Assembly: GCF_047495495.1 (NCBI RefSeq)
Contig: NZ_CP179930.1
Span: 1,612,001-1,676,000, forward strand
Source: Zymobacter sp047495495
GTDB lineage: Bacteria > Pseudomonadota > Gammaproteobacteria > Pseudomonadales > Halomonadaceae
Length of the DNA stretch: 64,000 bases
Direction of reading: 5' to 3'
In this document: piece by piece, positions 8,644-17,483 of the stretch
Position numbering within the stretch: position 1 is the first letter of the stretch
Layout: each line of letters opens with the position of its first letter
The notes under the pieces: generated by a model
Databases searched by the model: none
What the model was told of the DNA's origin: nothing
What the model saw: only the letters and a program-made list of their open reading frames with translations
Program-made: the position numbers and the translations under genes

Positions 8644-9956
8644 CGTCTCATCAAAACTTTACCGTCTTCGAATACGGGCTTCTGGTTGATGAGAAAGATA
8701 GGGGCCGCATAAATAATGCGGTCGTTCTGCCCTCCAAGCTGTTTGAGTGGCTTGAGCAACGGTGCCTGAAAGATGACGCGGATAACACTCATCGTCTGCT
8801 AACTCTGCGCAGTCGGGGGAATGTAAAAACTCTACAAGTAAAAAATTATGCGGGCGTTATCTCTCTTCCGGGAAATGCGTTTATTGAAGTGTTGCCAAAA
8901 ACGGGGCGGCGTAATGAGAACATTGATATTGCACGTCAGCAGCTTTTGATGATGCTACGTACGCTAAAATCTTTTCGCCATATTGCCACTTCAGCATCCA
9001 GAGTTCGAACCTCGAAGATGCCGCTGATGGATATATTTATTCAGCAATTTATCGATAGCGTACAGCTGATTGTGCGCCAAGGTCTAAAGCGTGACTATCT
9101 ACGTCAACAGGACAATTTGTCCTGGATGAAAGGAAAGTTACGGGTCTCTGCTCAATTAAGCAAAAACTGCGTGCGTCGGGATCGCTTTCAAGTGGAATTT
9201 GACGCTTACAGCGCTGAACATCCGGAAAACCGGATACTGAGAACTGCTATCGATAAAATTCGCCGTCAGATCAGCAATCCGCAGCTACAACTACAAGTCA
9301 ATGCGTTACAGGCTCACTTTGACGATATTGCGCCCGTCGGTGATTTTCGCATCGCCTTCGACCTAGTGTGTCTCGACCGGCATATGCGTCACTATGAACG
9401 TGCCTTGGCGTGGGCGCGACTGATTTTGATGGGGCAGTCTCCCCACTGTATGCAGGGTGACACCAACGCGATTTCACTGCTTTTCCCAATGGAAGCTGTG
9501 TTTGAATCATTCGTGACTGCATGGATGCGTCATCGTTATAACGATAACTGGCACGTGAAGGCACAGGTGGATTCGCACACCTTGGTTCGTCTCAATGGCA
9601 AAGGAGTATTTAAGCTTAGGCCCGATATCTGTCTACAACCTCGTGGGAAGTATGGGAAGCAGACGATGATTTGTGATGTTAAATGGAAAATGGTGGAGGG
9701 TGGAAAGGCAACACTCGAACAGTCGCAGGCTGACCTTTATCAGATGCTAGCCTACGGTGTGAACTATCAGGAGGGAACAGGGGATATGCTGCTGATTTAT
9801 CCTTCACATGAGGGTTTTAGTCAGCCATTACCTCATCCCTATGAATTCAGCCATCAAAAGGAAAACCCACTGCGTTTATGGGTTGTGCCATTTTTCATTG
9901 GTGACAGTTTGCAAAGTTCTGGCCTGCATTTCCCTGATGGGAAAAAATTGATTTAA
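8640..9956 (+). CDS. mcrC: McrC-like PD-(D/E)xK endonuclease subunit
   Basis: Partner nuclease of the upstream McrB-like motor. At 438 aa it is somewhat longer than E. coli McrC (about 350 aa). The N-terminal part carries FEYGLL and the beta-rich 'VKNYAGVISLPGNAFIEVLPK' type region. The central part has RQGLKRDYLRQQDN and MKGKLR, typical of the McrC/5-methylcytosine restriction family. The C-terminal nuclease shows FKLRPDICLQ followed by MICDVKWK, i.e. the D...DxK catalytic signature. The start overlaps the mcrB stop (ATGA), so the two are translationally coupled. No DNA methyltransferase is adjacent, as expected for modification-dependent restriction. Confidence 0.87.
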   Translation: MTSHQNFTVFEYGLLVDEKDRGRINNAVVLPSKLFEWLEQRCLKDDADNTHRLLTLRSRGNVKTLQVKNYAGVISLPGNAFIEVLPKTGRRNENIDIARQQLLMMLRTLKSFRHIATSASRVRTSKMPLMDIFIQQFIDSVQLIVRQGLKRDYLRQQDNLSWMKGKLRVSAQLSKNCVRRDRFQVEFDAYSAEHPENRILRTAIDKIRRQISNPQLQLQVNALQAHFDDIAPVGDFRIAFDLVCLDRHMRHYERALAWARLILMGQSPHCMQGDTNAISLLFPMEAVFESFVTAWMRHRYNDNWHVKAQVDSHTLVRLNGKGVFKLRPDICLQPRGKYGKQTMICDVKWKMVEGGKATLEQSQADLYQMLAYGVNYQEGTGDMLLIYPSHEGFSQPLPHPYEFSHQKENPLRLWVVPFFIGDSLQSSGLHFPDGKKLI

Positions 9957-10022
9957 AATCCCTACTATTCTCTTTCCCACGGTTAGCCATATCATTGATG
10001 GGTAATCCCCTCCCAACACCAA

Positions 10023-10057
10023 AGCGATGTTCACTTTTTGATTAAGTGGACATCGCT
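10023..10057. terminator. Bidirectional hairpin between mcrC and the membrane-protein gene
   Basis: AGCGATGT-t-CACTT pairs with AAGTG-g-ACATCGCT: a stem of about 13 pairs with one mismatch and a 7-nt loop, in the convergent gap between mcrC (+) and the membrane protein (-). T-rich tracts lie in or after it, so it may end transcripts from both sides. Confidence 0.6.
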
Positions 10058-10070
10058 GTGCATTTCTTGT

Positions 10071-11255
10071 TTACTTTTTGGTTTCCACCTGTGGTAACTT
10101 TTCAAGTGTAAGCAGTTCCTGATTCTTTACCCTACGGCATTGAGAAACTGCATCCTGAAGTTTGCCACGAACGCTATTATCATAGTCAGTATCCAATAGT
10201 TGGTATTGAAGACTATCTTTATATGATTGAATGATATTGAGTGGGCAGATAAGACGTATATCTCCGAGTGAATAAATTTTTACTGCCTTAAGTAAATAGT
10301 ATTTGTCATCTGAAGAGCGTACGCCCTGCCAGGCTGAGTCTCTAAAATATTCAGCAGGATATGAGGCGGTCGGCACTCCATAAACATAAGGAGTCAGGTC
10401 CATTATTCCTGACATCTTAAGGAACATCGTCAGTATCAGAGCCGGCACCATATGCACAAACGTAAAAATGATAAATACTATTCCAGCCATAATTCCACCA
10501 GTCATAGTCACCTGATTTAACAAGCTGGTTTGGGTTCTTAACCTGAGGAAAACAATGCTTGGAATAAGTGAAAAAATAATCAGAAACATTGATAGTGCTA
10601 TAACAGTCAATACCTGCCTGATCTCGCCGGTTCCTTCCGGAAACTTCAATGTACGAAGAAATAAATCAAGAGGAAAAATATATATGCAGGCTGCCAGGGA
10701 GAGGAACGTTGGCTGTAAAACATGCATGGAAAGAATATTTTTTATCTTCTTCCCCTCTGTGCTTATCTGTTTACAAGTAATAGATCTATTGAACCACAGG
10801 GCAAGTGTAAAACTACAAAGCCAGATAATACTTAATTGAAGTAACACATTCTGTGCAACTTCTTTTCCTGCGTTGTGCACGAGGAAAAAATAACCAAAAA
10901 ATATCAATGTTGATAATAGCGAGGTCAGAAAAACGATTTTGATATTGTTTTCTATCAACTCGTCCCGAAAACTATTTTCCCTTTTATAGTTAAAAAGAAA
11001 GAGTCCCGTCAGTAGAGATGGCATAAACAGCACAATGCAAAAAAGGAGCATGCTGACACAAGCAAAGACCATCAGATAACTGAAAAATGATGAAAAGGAG
11101 ATACTGTCAAGAAAAAGTCCTGTTTGTCCAATACGCGCAAGATGCGACCATACAAACAATACTGCAATAGAAGTTGACGCGAACGCAGGTGTAAAAATTG
11201 TTAAAAACCAAGTCTGTAGTTTTATAAAGCGTTTATTTATCTCTTTATTTCCCAT
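10071..11255 (-). CDS. Unrecognised polytopic membrane protein (island cargo)
   Basis: 394 aa that I cannot assign to a family. The first 290 residues contain roughly eight hydrophobic segments, for example TWFLTIFTPAFASTSIAVLF near the N-terminus, YLMVFACVSMLLFCIVLFM, IVFLTSLLSTLIFFGYFF, and IMAGIVFIIFTFVHMVPALI. A soluble C-terminal tail of about 100 residues follows (YYLLKAVKIYSLGDIRLICP) with two cysteines. Composition is AT-rich like mcrBC, and it is convergent with mcrC, so it is not in the same operon but probably arrived in the same island. A role in membrane-based defence is only a guess from location. The start codon is uncertain because no good ribosome site is visible. Confidence 0.6.
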   Translation of the reverse strand: MGNKEINKRFIKLQTWFLTIFTPAFASTSIAVLFVWSHLARIGQTGLFLDSISFSSFFSYLMVFACVSMLLFCIVLFMPSLLTGLFLFNYKRENSFRDELIENNIKIVFLTSLLSTLIFFGYFFLVHNAGKEVAQNVLLQLSIIWLCSFTLALWFNRSITCKQISTEGKKIKNILSMHVLQPTFLSLAACIYIFPLDLFLRTLKFPEGTGEIRQVLTVIALSMFLIIFSLIPSIVFLRLRTQTSLLNQVTMTGGIMAGIVFIIFTFVHMVPALILTMFLKMSGIMDLTPYVYGVPTASYPAEYFRDSAWQGVRSSDDKYYLLKAVKIYSLGDIRLICPLNIIQSYKDSLQYQLLDTDYDNSVRGKLQDAVSQCRRVKNQELLTLEKLPQVETKK

Positions 11256-11630
11256 ATTCTAGTATCCATCCCAAGTTTGACACATGGTCTAGCTAATGAC
11301 TTTATTTTAGGTTATGGCTCACCAACTACTACCTTTCTGATGATTACGTTCAGTTGTTGTCCTTGAGGAAAGTAGCTCTTCCTACCAGAATCTTACATTC
11401 AAACCTATGTAGGTGTTCTATCAATGTGGCCTTATGCCCACTTTAAATGTCTATTTTTTGTACGAATTTTAACTTGTGGGTACAAGTGCGGGTATAACCC
11501 TTTATCCCTAATTTTAAACAACATTGATATCAGTCTATTGGGTGTGAAATTCGAATCCGGCCTTCGCCTCGCTCGAACAGGTCAGCGATACCGGATATCA
11601 AATAACACAGTGATCACGAGGCCTTTGTGA
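11256..11630. other. Island right border, no gene
   Basis: AT-rich 375 bases. Around 11476-11496 there are two similar GGGTA repeats (GTGGGTA and GCGGGTA, 12 bases apart), which resemble the repeats often seen just upstream of P4-type integrase genes. No integrase is present. Composition returns to host-like about 11550. Confidence 0.3.
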
Positions 11631-12224
11631 TCAGCCGAACAGTCGACGGTGCATACCGCTGATGATCTCGCGCTCTTCTTCGAATGATAGATCCAGTGCC
11701 ATCTGTACCAGAGCCATCTGACGCATTTTCATATAACCAATGTTCTGGTCCTGCGGGATGCCGAAGCTGGTATCGTTGGGGTCATCGTTGGAACGCTTGC
11801 ACAGCGAATCATCGCATGAGTTGTAACCAGCACAGGACATGGGGCGCACCGGATAGATGCTGCACTGGCTGTCGATCAGGAAAGGACAGCGAACGTTGAT
11901 GCTGCGCTGTTCCTGATCCCCGAGATCCTTCACGATCGGATAACGCTCGACGATAGCCTCTTTGATCTTCGCCTGCTGCTCACTGTTCAACTCACGCAGG
12001 TAGTAGGCATGGATACTATCCAGTTCGAACTCGTAGGCTTCGATACGCAGGTGGCAACAGTGATCGCAGCCCTTGCAGCACGCGATCATCTTCGAGTCAC
12101 TGGCTTCGTCTTCAATAGGCTCCAGCAGCATGCGACTCAGTTCGAAGCGGGCGTCATAGTCCTGCTGCCCGGCCTCTGCCAACGCACATACCTCGTCAAC
12201 CTCTTCTCTGTCGATCGTATCCAT
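11631..12224 (-). CDS. YkgJ-type cysteine-cluster protein (197 aa)
   Basis: Member of the YkgJ/UPF0153 group, predicted zinc- or iron-chelating proteins of unknown role. Key motifs: CCKGCDHCCHL near residue 48-58 and the second Cys set CPFLIDSQCSIYPVRPMSC followed by AGYNSC. This gives the canonical 'CxxC..CC...C..Y..RP..C' metal-site pattern. A longer in-frame reading starts at 12395, but AGGA sits 7 bases before ATG 12224 and the homologous part begins there. It is a single-gene unit facing away from the oxidoreductase gene. Confidence 0.78.
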   Translation of the reverse strand: MDTIDREEVDEVCALAEAGQQDYDARFELSRMLLEPIEDEASDSKMIACCKGCDHCCHLRIEAYEFELDSIHAYYLRELNSEQQAKIKEAIVERYPIVKDLGDQEQRSINVRCPFLIDSQCSIYPVRPMSCAGYNSCDDSLCKRSNDDPNDTSFGIPQDQNIGYMKMRQMALVQMALDLSFEEEREIISGMHRRLFG

Positions 12225-12864
12225 CGCTTGTCCTGTCCATTTACAGTGGGAAATGACCCTGACCAACCAACAAGCGCCGCGCTGGGGCAAATCCAACGTG
12301 GCGCTTGGCGTCAATGCAGTAGAATGGCGGCAGTATACGACCGACGACCCCAGCCGCGGTGCAGGTGCTGCGTTACGACGCACCCTACCGCGCATTTCAG
12401 TGCGGCATCCTCCTGCTGCTGCTACAAGCGTGTCACTTCCTCATGGGCACCTAATCTGCGAGACAAGAATATCTATTCGGTTAAATCAGAACAGTGATAT
12501 CAGTGAAACAGGCCAAGATAAACAACTTTGGCCACCGTCCGGGTCTTATTGAGAGCATCCCGCGTGTACGGCATCGTGAAAATGTGGGTTGATTTTGCCC
12601 TGATGCACAACCAACCTGTCATTTTGCAAAGAACCCTTTATTTATCACCCTTTCAGAGTGACGACATCACTTCAAAGCTACTCGCTTGATATTGGAACCA
12701 AAGGTAATCCACCCCCATCTTTGATAGCATCCTATCGGTTATTCTTCTCTTAGATCTACGCAGTTCCCCCCTTCTTTCTAGGTGCTATAGTCAAAGGATA
12801 AGCCTTCCTTTACAGGCATAGGGCCACCCTGTTTCCCCCACTTTCTGCGACTACAGGAGTCACC
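12225..12864. other. Divergent intergenic region
   Basis: 640 bases between the Cys-cluster gene (-) and the flavin oxidoreductase (+). Overlapping frames encode nothing recognisable. The second half (12600-12800) is AT-richer and should hold the oxidoreductase promoter. Confidence 0.3.
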
Positions 12865-13986
12865 ATGTCCACTCCCGTACTATTCCAGCCCAACCGCATT
12901 GGCGCGCTAGCGCTCGACAACCGTATCGTCATTCCCCCCATGTGCCAGTACTCCGCCCATGACGGTAAGCCCACCGACTGGCACACCCAGCACTGGGGCA
13001 ACATGCTGCAGTCAGGTGCAGGCCTGTTCATCGTTGAGGGCACCGCGGTCAGCCCCGAGGGCCGTATCAGCGCTCACGATCTTGGGCTGTGGGACGATCA
13101 TACCGAAGCGGCGTTCGCTGATATCCTCGGTCGCGTGCGCCGCTACAGTGAGATGCCCGTAGGTATCCAGCTGGCCCATGCGGGCCGCAAGGCGTCCTGC
13201 CATCGTTCATGGGTCAAGAAAGGCGCGCAGATTGCCCCGCATCAGCCCGAGGGCTGGCAGACCATCGCACCGTCTGCACTGCCTTATGCCGAGGGGTATC
13301 AGACACCGCGTGAAATGAGCCTGGACGACATTGGTCACATCAAGCAGGCCTTTGTCGATGCCGCACGACGCGCGGTCAATCTGGGCTTCAACCTGATCGA
13401 ACTGCACGCCGCACACGGTTACTTGCTGCACGAGTTCCTGTCCCCCTTGTCCAACCAGCGCACCGATCAGTACGGCGGCAATTTGCAGAAACGTATGCGC
13501 TTTCCACTGGAAGTCTTCGCCGCCGTGCGTGACGTTGTACCGTCGAACATTCCGGTAGGTGTGCGCATTTCCGCCACAGACTGGGTAGAAGGTGGCTGGG
13601 ACATCGAACAGTCTCAGGCATTCTGCCGCGAGATCGAAGCCCACAAGGGCAGCTTTATCGACGTCACCTCAGGCGGGTTGGACCCACGCCAAGCGCTGGA
13701 CGACTATCCGGCCTATCAGATCCCATTGGCACGCGCGATAAAGGCCGCCATTGATGACATTCCGGTGATGGGCGTAGGTCTGATTACGACGCCCGAACTG
13801 GCCGAAGCCACCGTGGCGGTCGGCGATGTCGACCTGGTCGGTATCGGGCGCGGCATGCTGTATGACCCCCGCTGGCCGTGGCATGCCGCTGCTAAGCTCG
13901 GCGCCACCATCGAAGTAAGCCCGCAGTACTGGCGTGGCCGCCCATCGGCATTGAACGACACATTTAAGATGCGTGGGCAGCGCTGA
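12865..13986 (+). CDS. NADH:flavin oxidoreductase, old yellow enzyme of the YqjM/XenA class
   Basis: FMN-dependent ene-reductase that reduces activated C=C bonds and other electrophiles at the expense of NAD(P)H. The 373-aa TIM barrel shows the YqjM/XenA-type redox cysteine in PPMCQYSA (residue about 31), substrate-binding GIQLAHAGRKAS, the family signature IELHAAHGYLLHEFLSPL with SNQRTDQYGG, VGVRISATDW, and phosphate-binding VDLVGIGRGMLYDP. The C-terminal YWRGRP-type end is seen in the class (arginine finger region). ATG 12865 is preceded by CAGGAG. It is monocistronic. The physiological substrate cannot be read from sequence. Confidence 0.88.
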   Translation: MSTPVLFQPNRIGALALDNRIVIPPMCQYSAHDGKPTDWHTQHWGNMLQSGAGLFIVEGTAVSPEGRISAHDLGLWDDHTEAAFADILGRVRRYSEMPVGIQLAHAGRKASCHRSWVKKGAQIAPHQPEGWQTIAPSALPYAEGYQTPREMSLDDIGHIKQAFVDAARRAVNLGFNLIELHAAHGYLLHEFLSPLSNQRTDQYGGNLQKRMRFPLEVFAAVRDVVPSNIPVGVRISATDWVEGGWDIEQSQAFCREIEAHKGSFIDVTSGGLDPRQALDDYPAYQIPLARAIKAAIDDIPVMGVGLITTPELAEATVAVGDVDLVGIGRGMLYDPRWPWHAAAKLGATIEVSPQYWRGRPSALNDTFKMRGQR

Positions 13987-14262
13987 AGGCAAATGCGAAA
14001 GGTCGCTAAAACCTCACAGGAAAGCCTGCGCAAGAGCACAGACAGGTCATTACGACCATAGGAGTGAAACCTATAGCCGCAGCATGCACATCATGCGGCA
14101 ATGCGGTTGGATGAAGGGTCTTTAGCAAAAAAGACGCAATAAGCGTCAGCGCCCTTCTCTTTGTGCCGAGGATGACCAAGAAACAAGCTCATAGGTCATC
14201 GCTTTTTCACAGCGGCATTGTTGCCAGCGCTACTGCACGCTACAGAGGCGCTCCCCACCATA
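13987..14262. other. Intergenic region downstream of the ene-reductase
   Basis: No gene or RNA recognised. Nothing notable apart from the terminator that follows at 14263. Confidence 0.3.
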
Positions 14263-14288
14263 AGAAAAGGCCCCGAAGGGCCTTTTCT
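14263..14288. terminator. Bidirectional intrinsic terminator
   Basis: AGAAAAGGCCC / GGGCCTTTTCT is a perfect 11-bp stem with a CGAA loop. The A-run and T-run on either side let it serve the ene-reductase (+) and the flotillin operon (-), which converge here. Confidence 0.85.
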
Positions 14289-14347
14289 CAATCACATCTC
14301 TACCGGTACGGTCACCGTTGATCCGTCGGATACGGCAACGTTACCGC

Positions 14348-15805
14348 TTATAGCGATTCGTCAGTAGCAACGCCACTCTCTTTGGGCTGCTTCTCGACGA
14401 TATACTTTGGCAGTTCGTAACCCATAGTGTTGAGGAAGTTGCTGGTCAGCGGTACGGAGCCGACGTAGTCCTTCAGCAGGCTCGTCAGCGCCCCACTGCC
14501 TTCCTTCTCGCCATTGCCGCCGCCCAATACGTTCAGGCTGTCGATCTTGAGGTTCTTGATCGCTTCCGCCTGAATGGCCGCCAGTGATTCGGACTTGTCC
14601 AGCAACAGCAACTGAATGACCTTCTCGCTGTCACCACCGAACGCATCCACCAGCTTGGCGATACCTTCAGAGCGAGCACGGTACTGCTGCTCAATGCTGT
14701 AGGCTTCTGCTTCGGCCTTGATGCGAATGCCTTCGGCTTCACCTTGGGCGGCAATGCGAACCTGAGCTGCCGACGCTTCGGATGCGATTTCCAGCTTGCG
14801 CTTGTCAACGTTGGCCGTCGGAATCGCTTCCTTCTCAATGCGTGCCTGCTCCGCTTTCTGGCGCTCCATGGCTACACGCGTATCGGCTTCGGCCGCGGCA
14901 ATCTCACTGATGCGACGTGCATCGGCCATCTTGACCGCCAGCTCGGACTCGGACTGAGCAATCAGGCTCTTCGATTCGTTTTCTTTGGAAACCTGTTCCG
15001 CCTGAATTTCAGCCTGACGGATGGTCGAGTCGCGGTGCGCTTCCTGAACCCCGATGGTCTTCTGCGCTTCAGCACGCGCGATACCAATCTCACGCTCTTT
15101 CTCGTTCTCAGCGATGCCCATCGCACTAATGCGCTGCTGCTGCGACACGTCGATACGCGCGCTTTCGATGGTACGCGCCGTCTCACGCTGCCCCAGCGAG
15201 TTGATCACGTCGTTGTTATCAAGGATGTCCTTGATGTTGACGTTGATGATGGTCAGACCGATTTTGTTCAGCTCAAGCTCAACGCTCTCGTTGACCAGCT
15301 CCAAGAACTTATCGCGGTCGCTGATAATATCGTCGATCTTCATGCGCGAAATGACATGGCGCAGCTGACCGATGATGATGTTGTTACCCTGCTCAATGAT
15401 CTGCGCACTGGTCATGCCCAGCAGACGATTGATGGCATTGTTCAGAATCGACGGCTTGTCGGTCGGAATCGCGACGGTGAAGGTCGCCGGAATATCAACA
15501 CGCGTCTTCTGGATGGTCAGCGCTTCTTTCAGATCAACGGAGACCGTCAGCGGCGCTAGACTCATCTGACGGTAGTCCTGCAGGAACGGAATGACGAAAA
15601 TACCGCCACCCTGACATACTTTCTGCGGTGCTTGGCCCACACTGTCGACGTTCTTGTTCTTCTTGCGTCCGAAAACACCGTACACAACCATCAATACGTT
15701 GTTGGGGACCTTCTTATAGGACTTGGAAATGAAAAGGCAGATCGACAGCAACAGTACCACGCAGATAGCGGGGATCATCATTGCCGACAATGAGGGTGTA
15801 TCCAT
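14348..15805 (-). CDS. Flotillin-family SPFH protein (YqiK/FloT-like)
   Basis: Membrane scaffold protein of functional microdomains. The 485-aa product has one N-terminal membrane segment (MIPAICVVLLLSICLFI, residues about 10-26), a basic stop-transfer (KSYKK), an SPFH/band-7 domain (about 30-200), and a long heptad-rich coiled coil (about 205-400) full of EAQ/AEA repeats. The tail carries the flotillin-like 'SLNVLGGGNG' segment. It sits 13 bases after an NfeD-like gene, the usual bacterial operon pairing in which the NfeD partner works with the flotillin. The terminator at 14263-14288 ends the unit. Confidence 0.9.
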   Translation of the reverse strand: MDTPSLSAMMIPAICVVLLLSICLFISKSYKKVPNNVLMVVYGVFGRKKNKNVDSVGQAPQKVCQGGGIFVIPFLQDYRQMSLAPLTVSVDLKEALTIQKTRVDIPATFTVAIPTDKPSILNNAINRLLGMTSAQIIEQGNNIIIGQLRHVISRMKIDDIISDRDKFLELVNESVELELNKIGLTIINVNIKDILDNNDVINSLGQRETARTIESARIDVSQQQRISAMGIAENEKEREIGIARAEAQKTIGVQEAHRDSTIRQAEIQAEQVSKENESKSLIAQSESELAVKMADARRISEIAAAEADTRVAMERQKAEQARIEKEAIPTANVDKRKLEIASEASAAQVRIAAQGEAEGIRIKAEAEAYSIEQQYRARSEGIAKLVDAFGGDSEKVIQLLLLDKSESLAAIQAEAIKNLKIDSLNVLGGGNGEKEGSGALTSLLKDYVGSVPLTSNFLNTMGYELPKYIVEKQPKESGVATDESL

Positions 15806-15818
15806 TGAAACGTTTCCC

Positions 15819-16391
15819 TTATGAATGTGTTTTTACTTTGATGATGGGGTTGTCCGATGCCTCACCGATAACATCCACCACGGTAACACGCGTGGATGAC
15901 GGTATAGGCTGATCTTCTTCTGTAATCGCATCGAACGTACGACGCTGATGATGCTTATCGAAGTAAGCCTGGCCCCCTTTCTGTCCATTGGCGTGGACCC
16001 TGATATATACCACCCCTACATCCCCCCTTTCGACGATGAGGGCTTCAGGCACACCCGGCCTATCAAGCTGTCTTATCCATTTTCGCAGACCACCATATAC
16101 CACGAACGTGGCTACACCGGCCGCCAGTGCGATCAGCATGGCGCGATAGGAAGCATCATCAAACAGCAGATAAGTCCAGAGCGTAATGGAAATACCGGAA
16201 AGCAGTCCGGAGAGCGTGAACAGCGAGAAGATGGAAAATCCTCCGGCCATGGAATCTAGACTCTCCAGCCCCGCTGACACGGCATCGTCATGTCCATCGC
16301 CAAGGAACAGGCTCACGATGAAATGCAGGAAGAACAAGGCAGTGCACACCAACGCGAATACCAGCAGGGTGCTGCAATGCAGATTGGCCAA
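15819..16391 (-). CDS. NfeD/YqiJ-like membrane protein with OB-fold tail
   Basis: Flotillin partner protein, 190 aa. Hydrophobic segments lie at about 8-30 (LLVFALVCTALFFLHFIVSL), 50-75 and 78-100. A soluble C-terminal region (about 110-190) matches the OB-fold of NfeD-type proteins: 'GDVGVVYIRVHANGQKGGQAYFD...RVTVVDVIGE'. Located immediately upstream of the flotillin gene on the same strand. The assignment to the YqiJ/OB-fold group rests on context and this tail rather than on strict sequence identity. Confidence 0.75.
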   Translation of the reverse strand: MANLHCSTLLVFALVCTALFFLHFIVSLFLGDGHDDAVSAGLESLDSMAGGFSIFSLFTLSGLLSGISITLWTYLLFDDASYRAMLIALAAGVATFVVYGGLRKWIRQLDRPGVPEALIVERGDVGVVYIRVHANGQKGGQAYFDKHHQRRTFDAITEEDQPIPSSTRVTVVDVIGEASDNPIIKVKTHS

Positions 16392-16779
16392 GCGCTATTT
16401 CCTCCTCTGAAAACAGAGCGCTCATCTTAAGGAAAATCCATACATCGCACAAGAAAACCATAATATTATCATGACCCAATGTTTACCATTGCGTCGCTCT
16501 CTTTTATTGCCCTTTCTAATAAATAATTTACAACCAATAATAAATAACACCCATATTATTATATATAAAGTATATGTATGTGCACGGCGGAAGATGTTTA
16601 GTTTAGAAACGACACCTCTTCATTTTAACAGTGCGCTTATTATTTCTTCTAGAAGTCGCTTGTATGGCGTAGTTGTTGCATGAACCATTCAAGCGAATTC
16701 TAGCCGCTACATTGCGTATGCATGGTCCTTGGCACAAGCGCGCCTTTTACTCATCTGCCTATCATGAAGAGGTCCTCTG
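16392..16779. other. Divergent promoter region, NfeD/flotillin versus DUF969 transporter
   Basis: About 390 bases, AT-rich from 16430 to 16680, no supported gene. It should contain the promoters for both divergent operons. Confidence 0.35.
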
Positions 16780-17481
16780 ATGCATGACACTGTCAATCTA
16801 TGGCCGCTGATCGGTATCGCGGTCATTTCGCTCGGCTTCCTGCTGAAATTCAACCCCGTGCTGGTGGTGGTGACCTCTGGGGTCGTCACGGGGCTGGCCG
16901 CTCACATGTCGCTGGCGGATATCCTCGATAAGCTGGGCTCAGGCTTTCTGAGCACACGAAATCTGGCGCTGATCCTGCTGCTGCCGCTGGTCGTCATCGG
17001 CCTACTGGAGCGCTACGGGCTGAAGGAACGCTCACAGGACTGGATTGCCGGTATCCGCAGCGCCACTGCTGGGCGACTACTGATCATCTATCTACTGGCT
17101 CGCCAGATGACCGCGGCGCTGGGGCTGACCAGCCTTGGCGGACACCCACAGATGGTGCGTCCGCTGCTGGCCCCAATGGCAGAAGGTGCTGCCGAAAGCC
17201 GCTACGAGGCGCTCTCGGACACGGTACGTTTTAAGCTGCGCGCCATGGCTGCCGCCACGGACAACGTGGGCGTGTTCTTCGGTGAAGATATCTTCGTGGC
17301 CTTCGGTGCGATCATGTTCATGCACAACTTCATCCAGCAGGCCAGTGGCATCACGCTGGAACCGCTGCACATTGCGCTGTGGGGCATTCCGACCGCGCTC
17401 TGTGCATTTGTGATCCATGCATGGCGCCTGCACCGTCTTGACCATACGCTTGCACCACTGCGGACCACGAGGGAGGGATAG
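16780..17481 (+). CDS. DUF969 subunit of a two-component membrane transporter (5-oxoproline type)
   Basis: 233-aa membrane protein with hydrophobic segments such as LWPLIGIAVISLGFLLKF, VLVVVTSGVVTGLAA, and LALILLLPLVVIGLLE. It also has the family-typical ERYGLKERSQDWI and RQMTAALGLTSLGGHPQMVRPLLAPMAEG (conserved polar loop). DUF969 and DUF979 proteins always occur as neighbours and have been named subunits of a 5-oxoproline transporter from their linkage with pyroglutamyl peptidase. No pcp gene is visible here, so the substrate is inferred from family naming only. Two bases separate it from the next gene. Confidence 0.8.
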   Translation: MHDTVNLWPLIGIAVISLGFLLKFNPVLVVVTSGVVTGLAAHMSLADILDKLGSGFLSTRNLALILLLPLVVIGLLERYGLKERSQDWIAGIRSATAGRLLIIYLLARQMTAALGLTSLGGHPQMVRPLLAPMAEGAAESRYEALSDTVRFKLRAMAAATDNVGVFFGEDIFVAFGAIMFMHNFIQQASGITLEPLHIALWGIPTALCAFVIHAWRLHRLDHTLAPLRTTREG

Positions 17482-17483
17482 GC

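Noticed and set aside
11540..11570. tRNA 3' end as attachment site (ATTCGAATCC resembles a T-loop)
   Set aside because: No T-stem pairing or acceptor stem can be formed around it and no tRNA body is present.
12253..12552. 99-codon ORF in the divergent region
   Set aside because: No start signal, and composition-driven; the protein has no recognisable feature.
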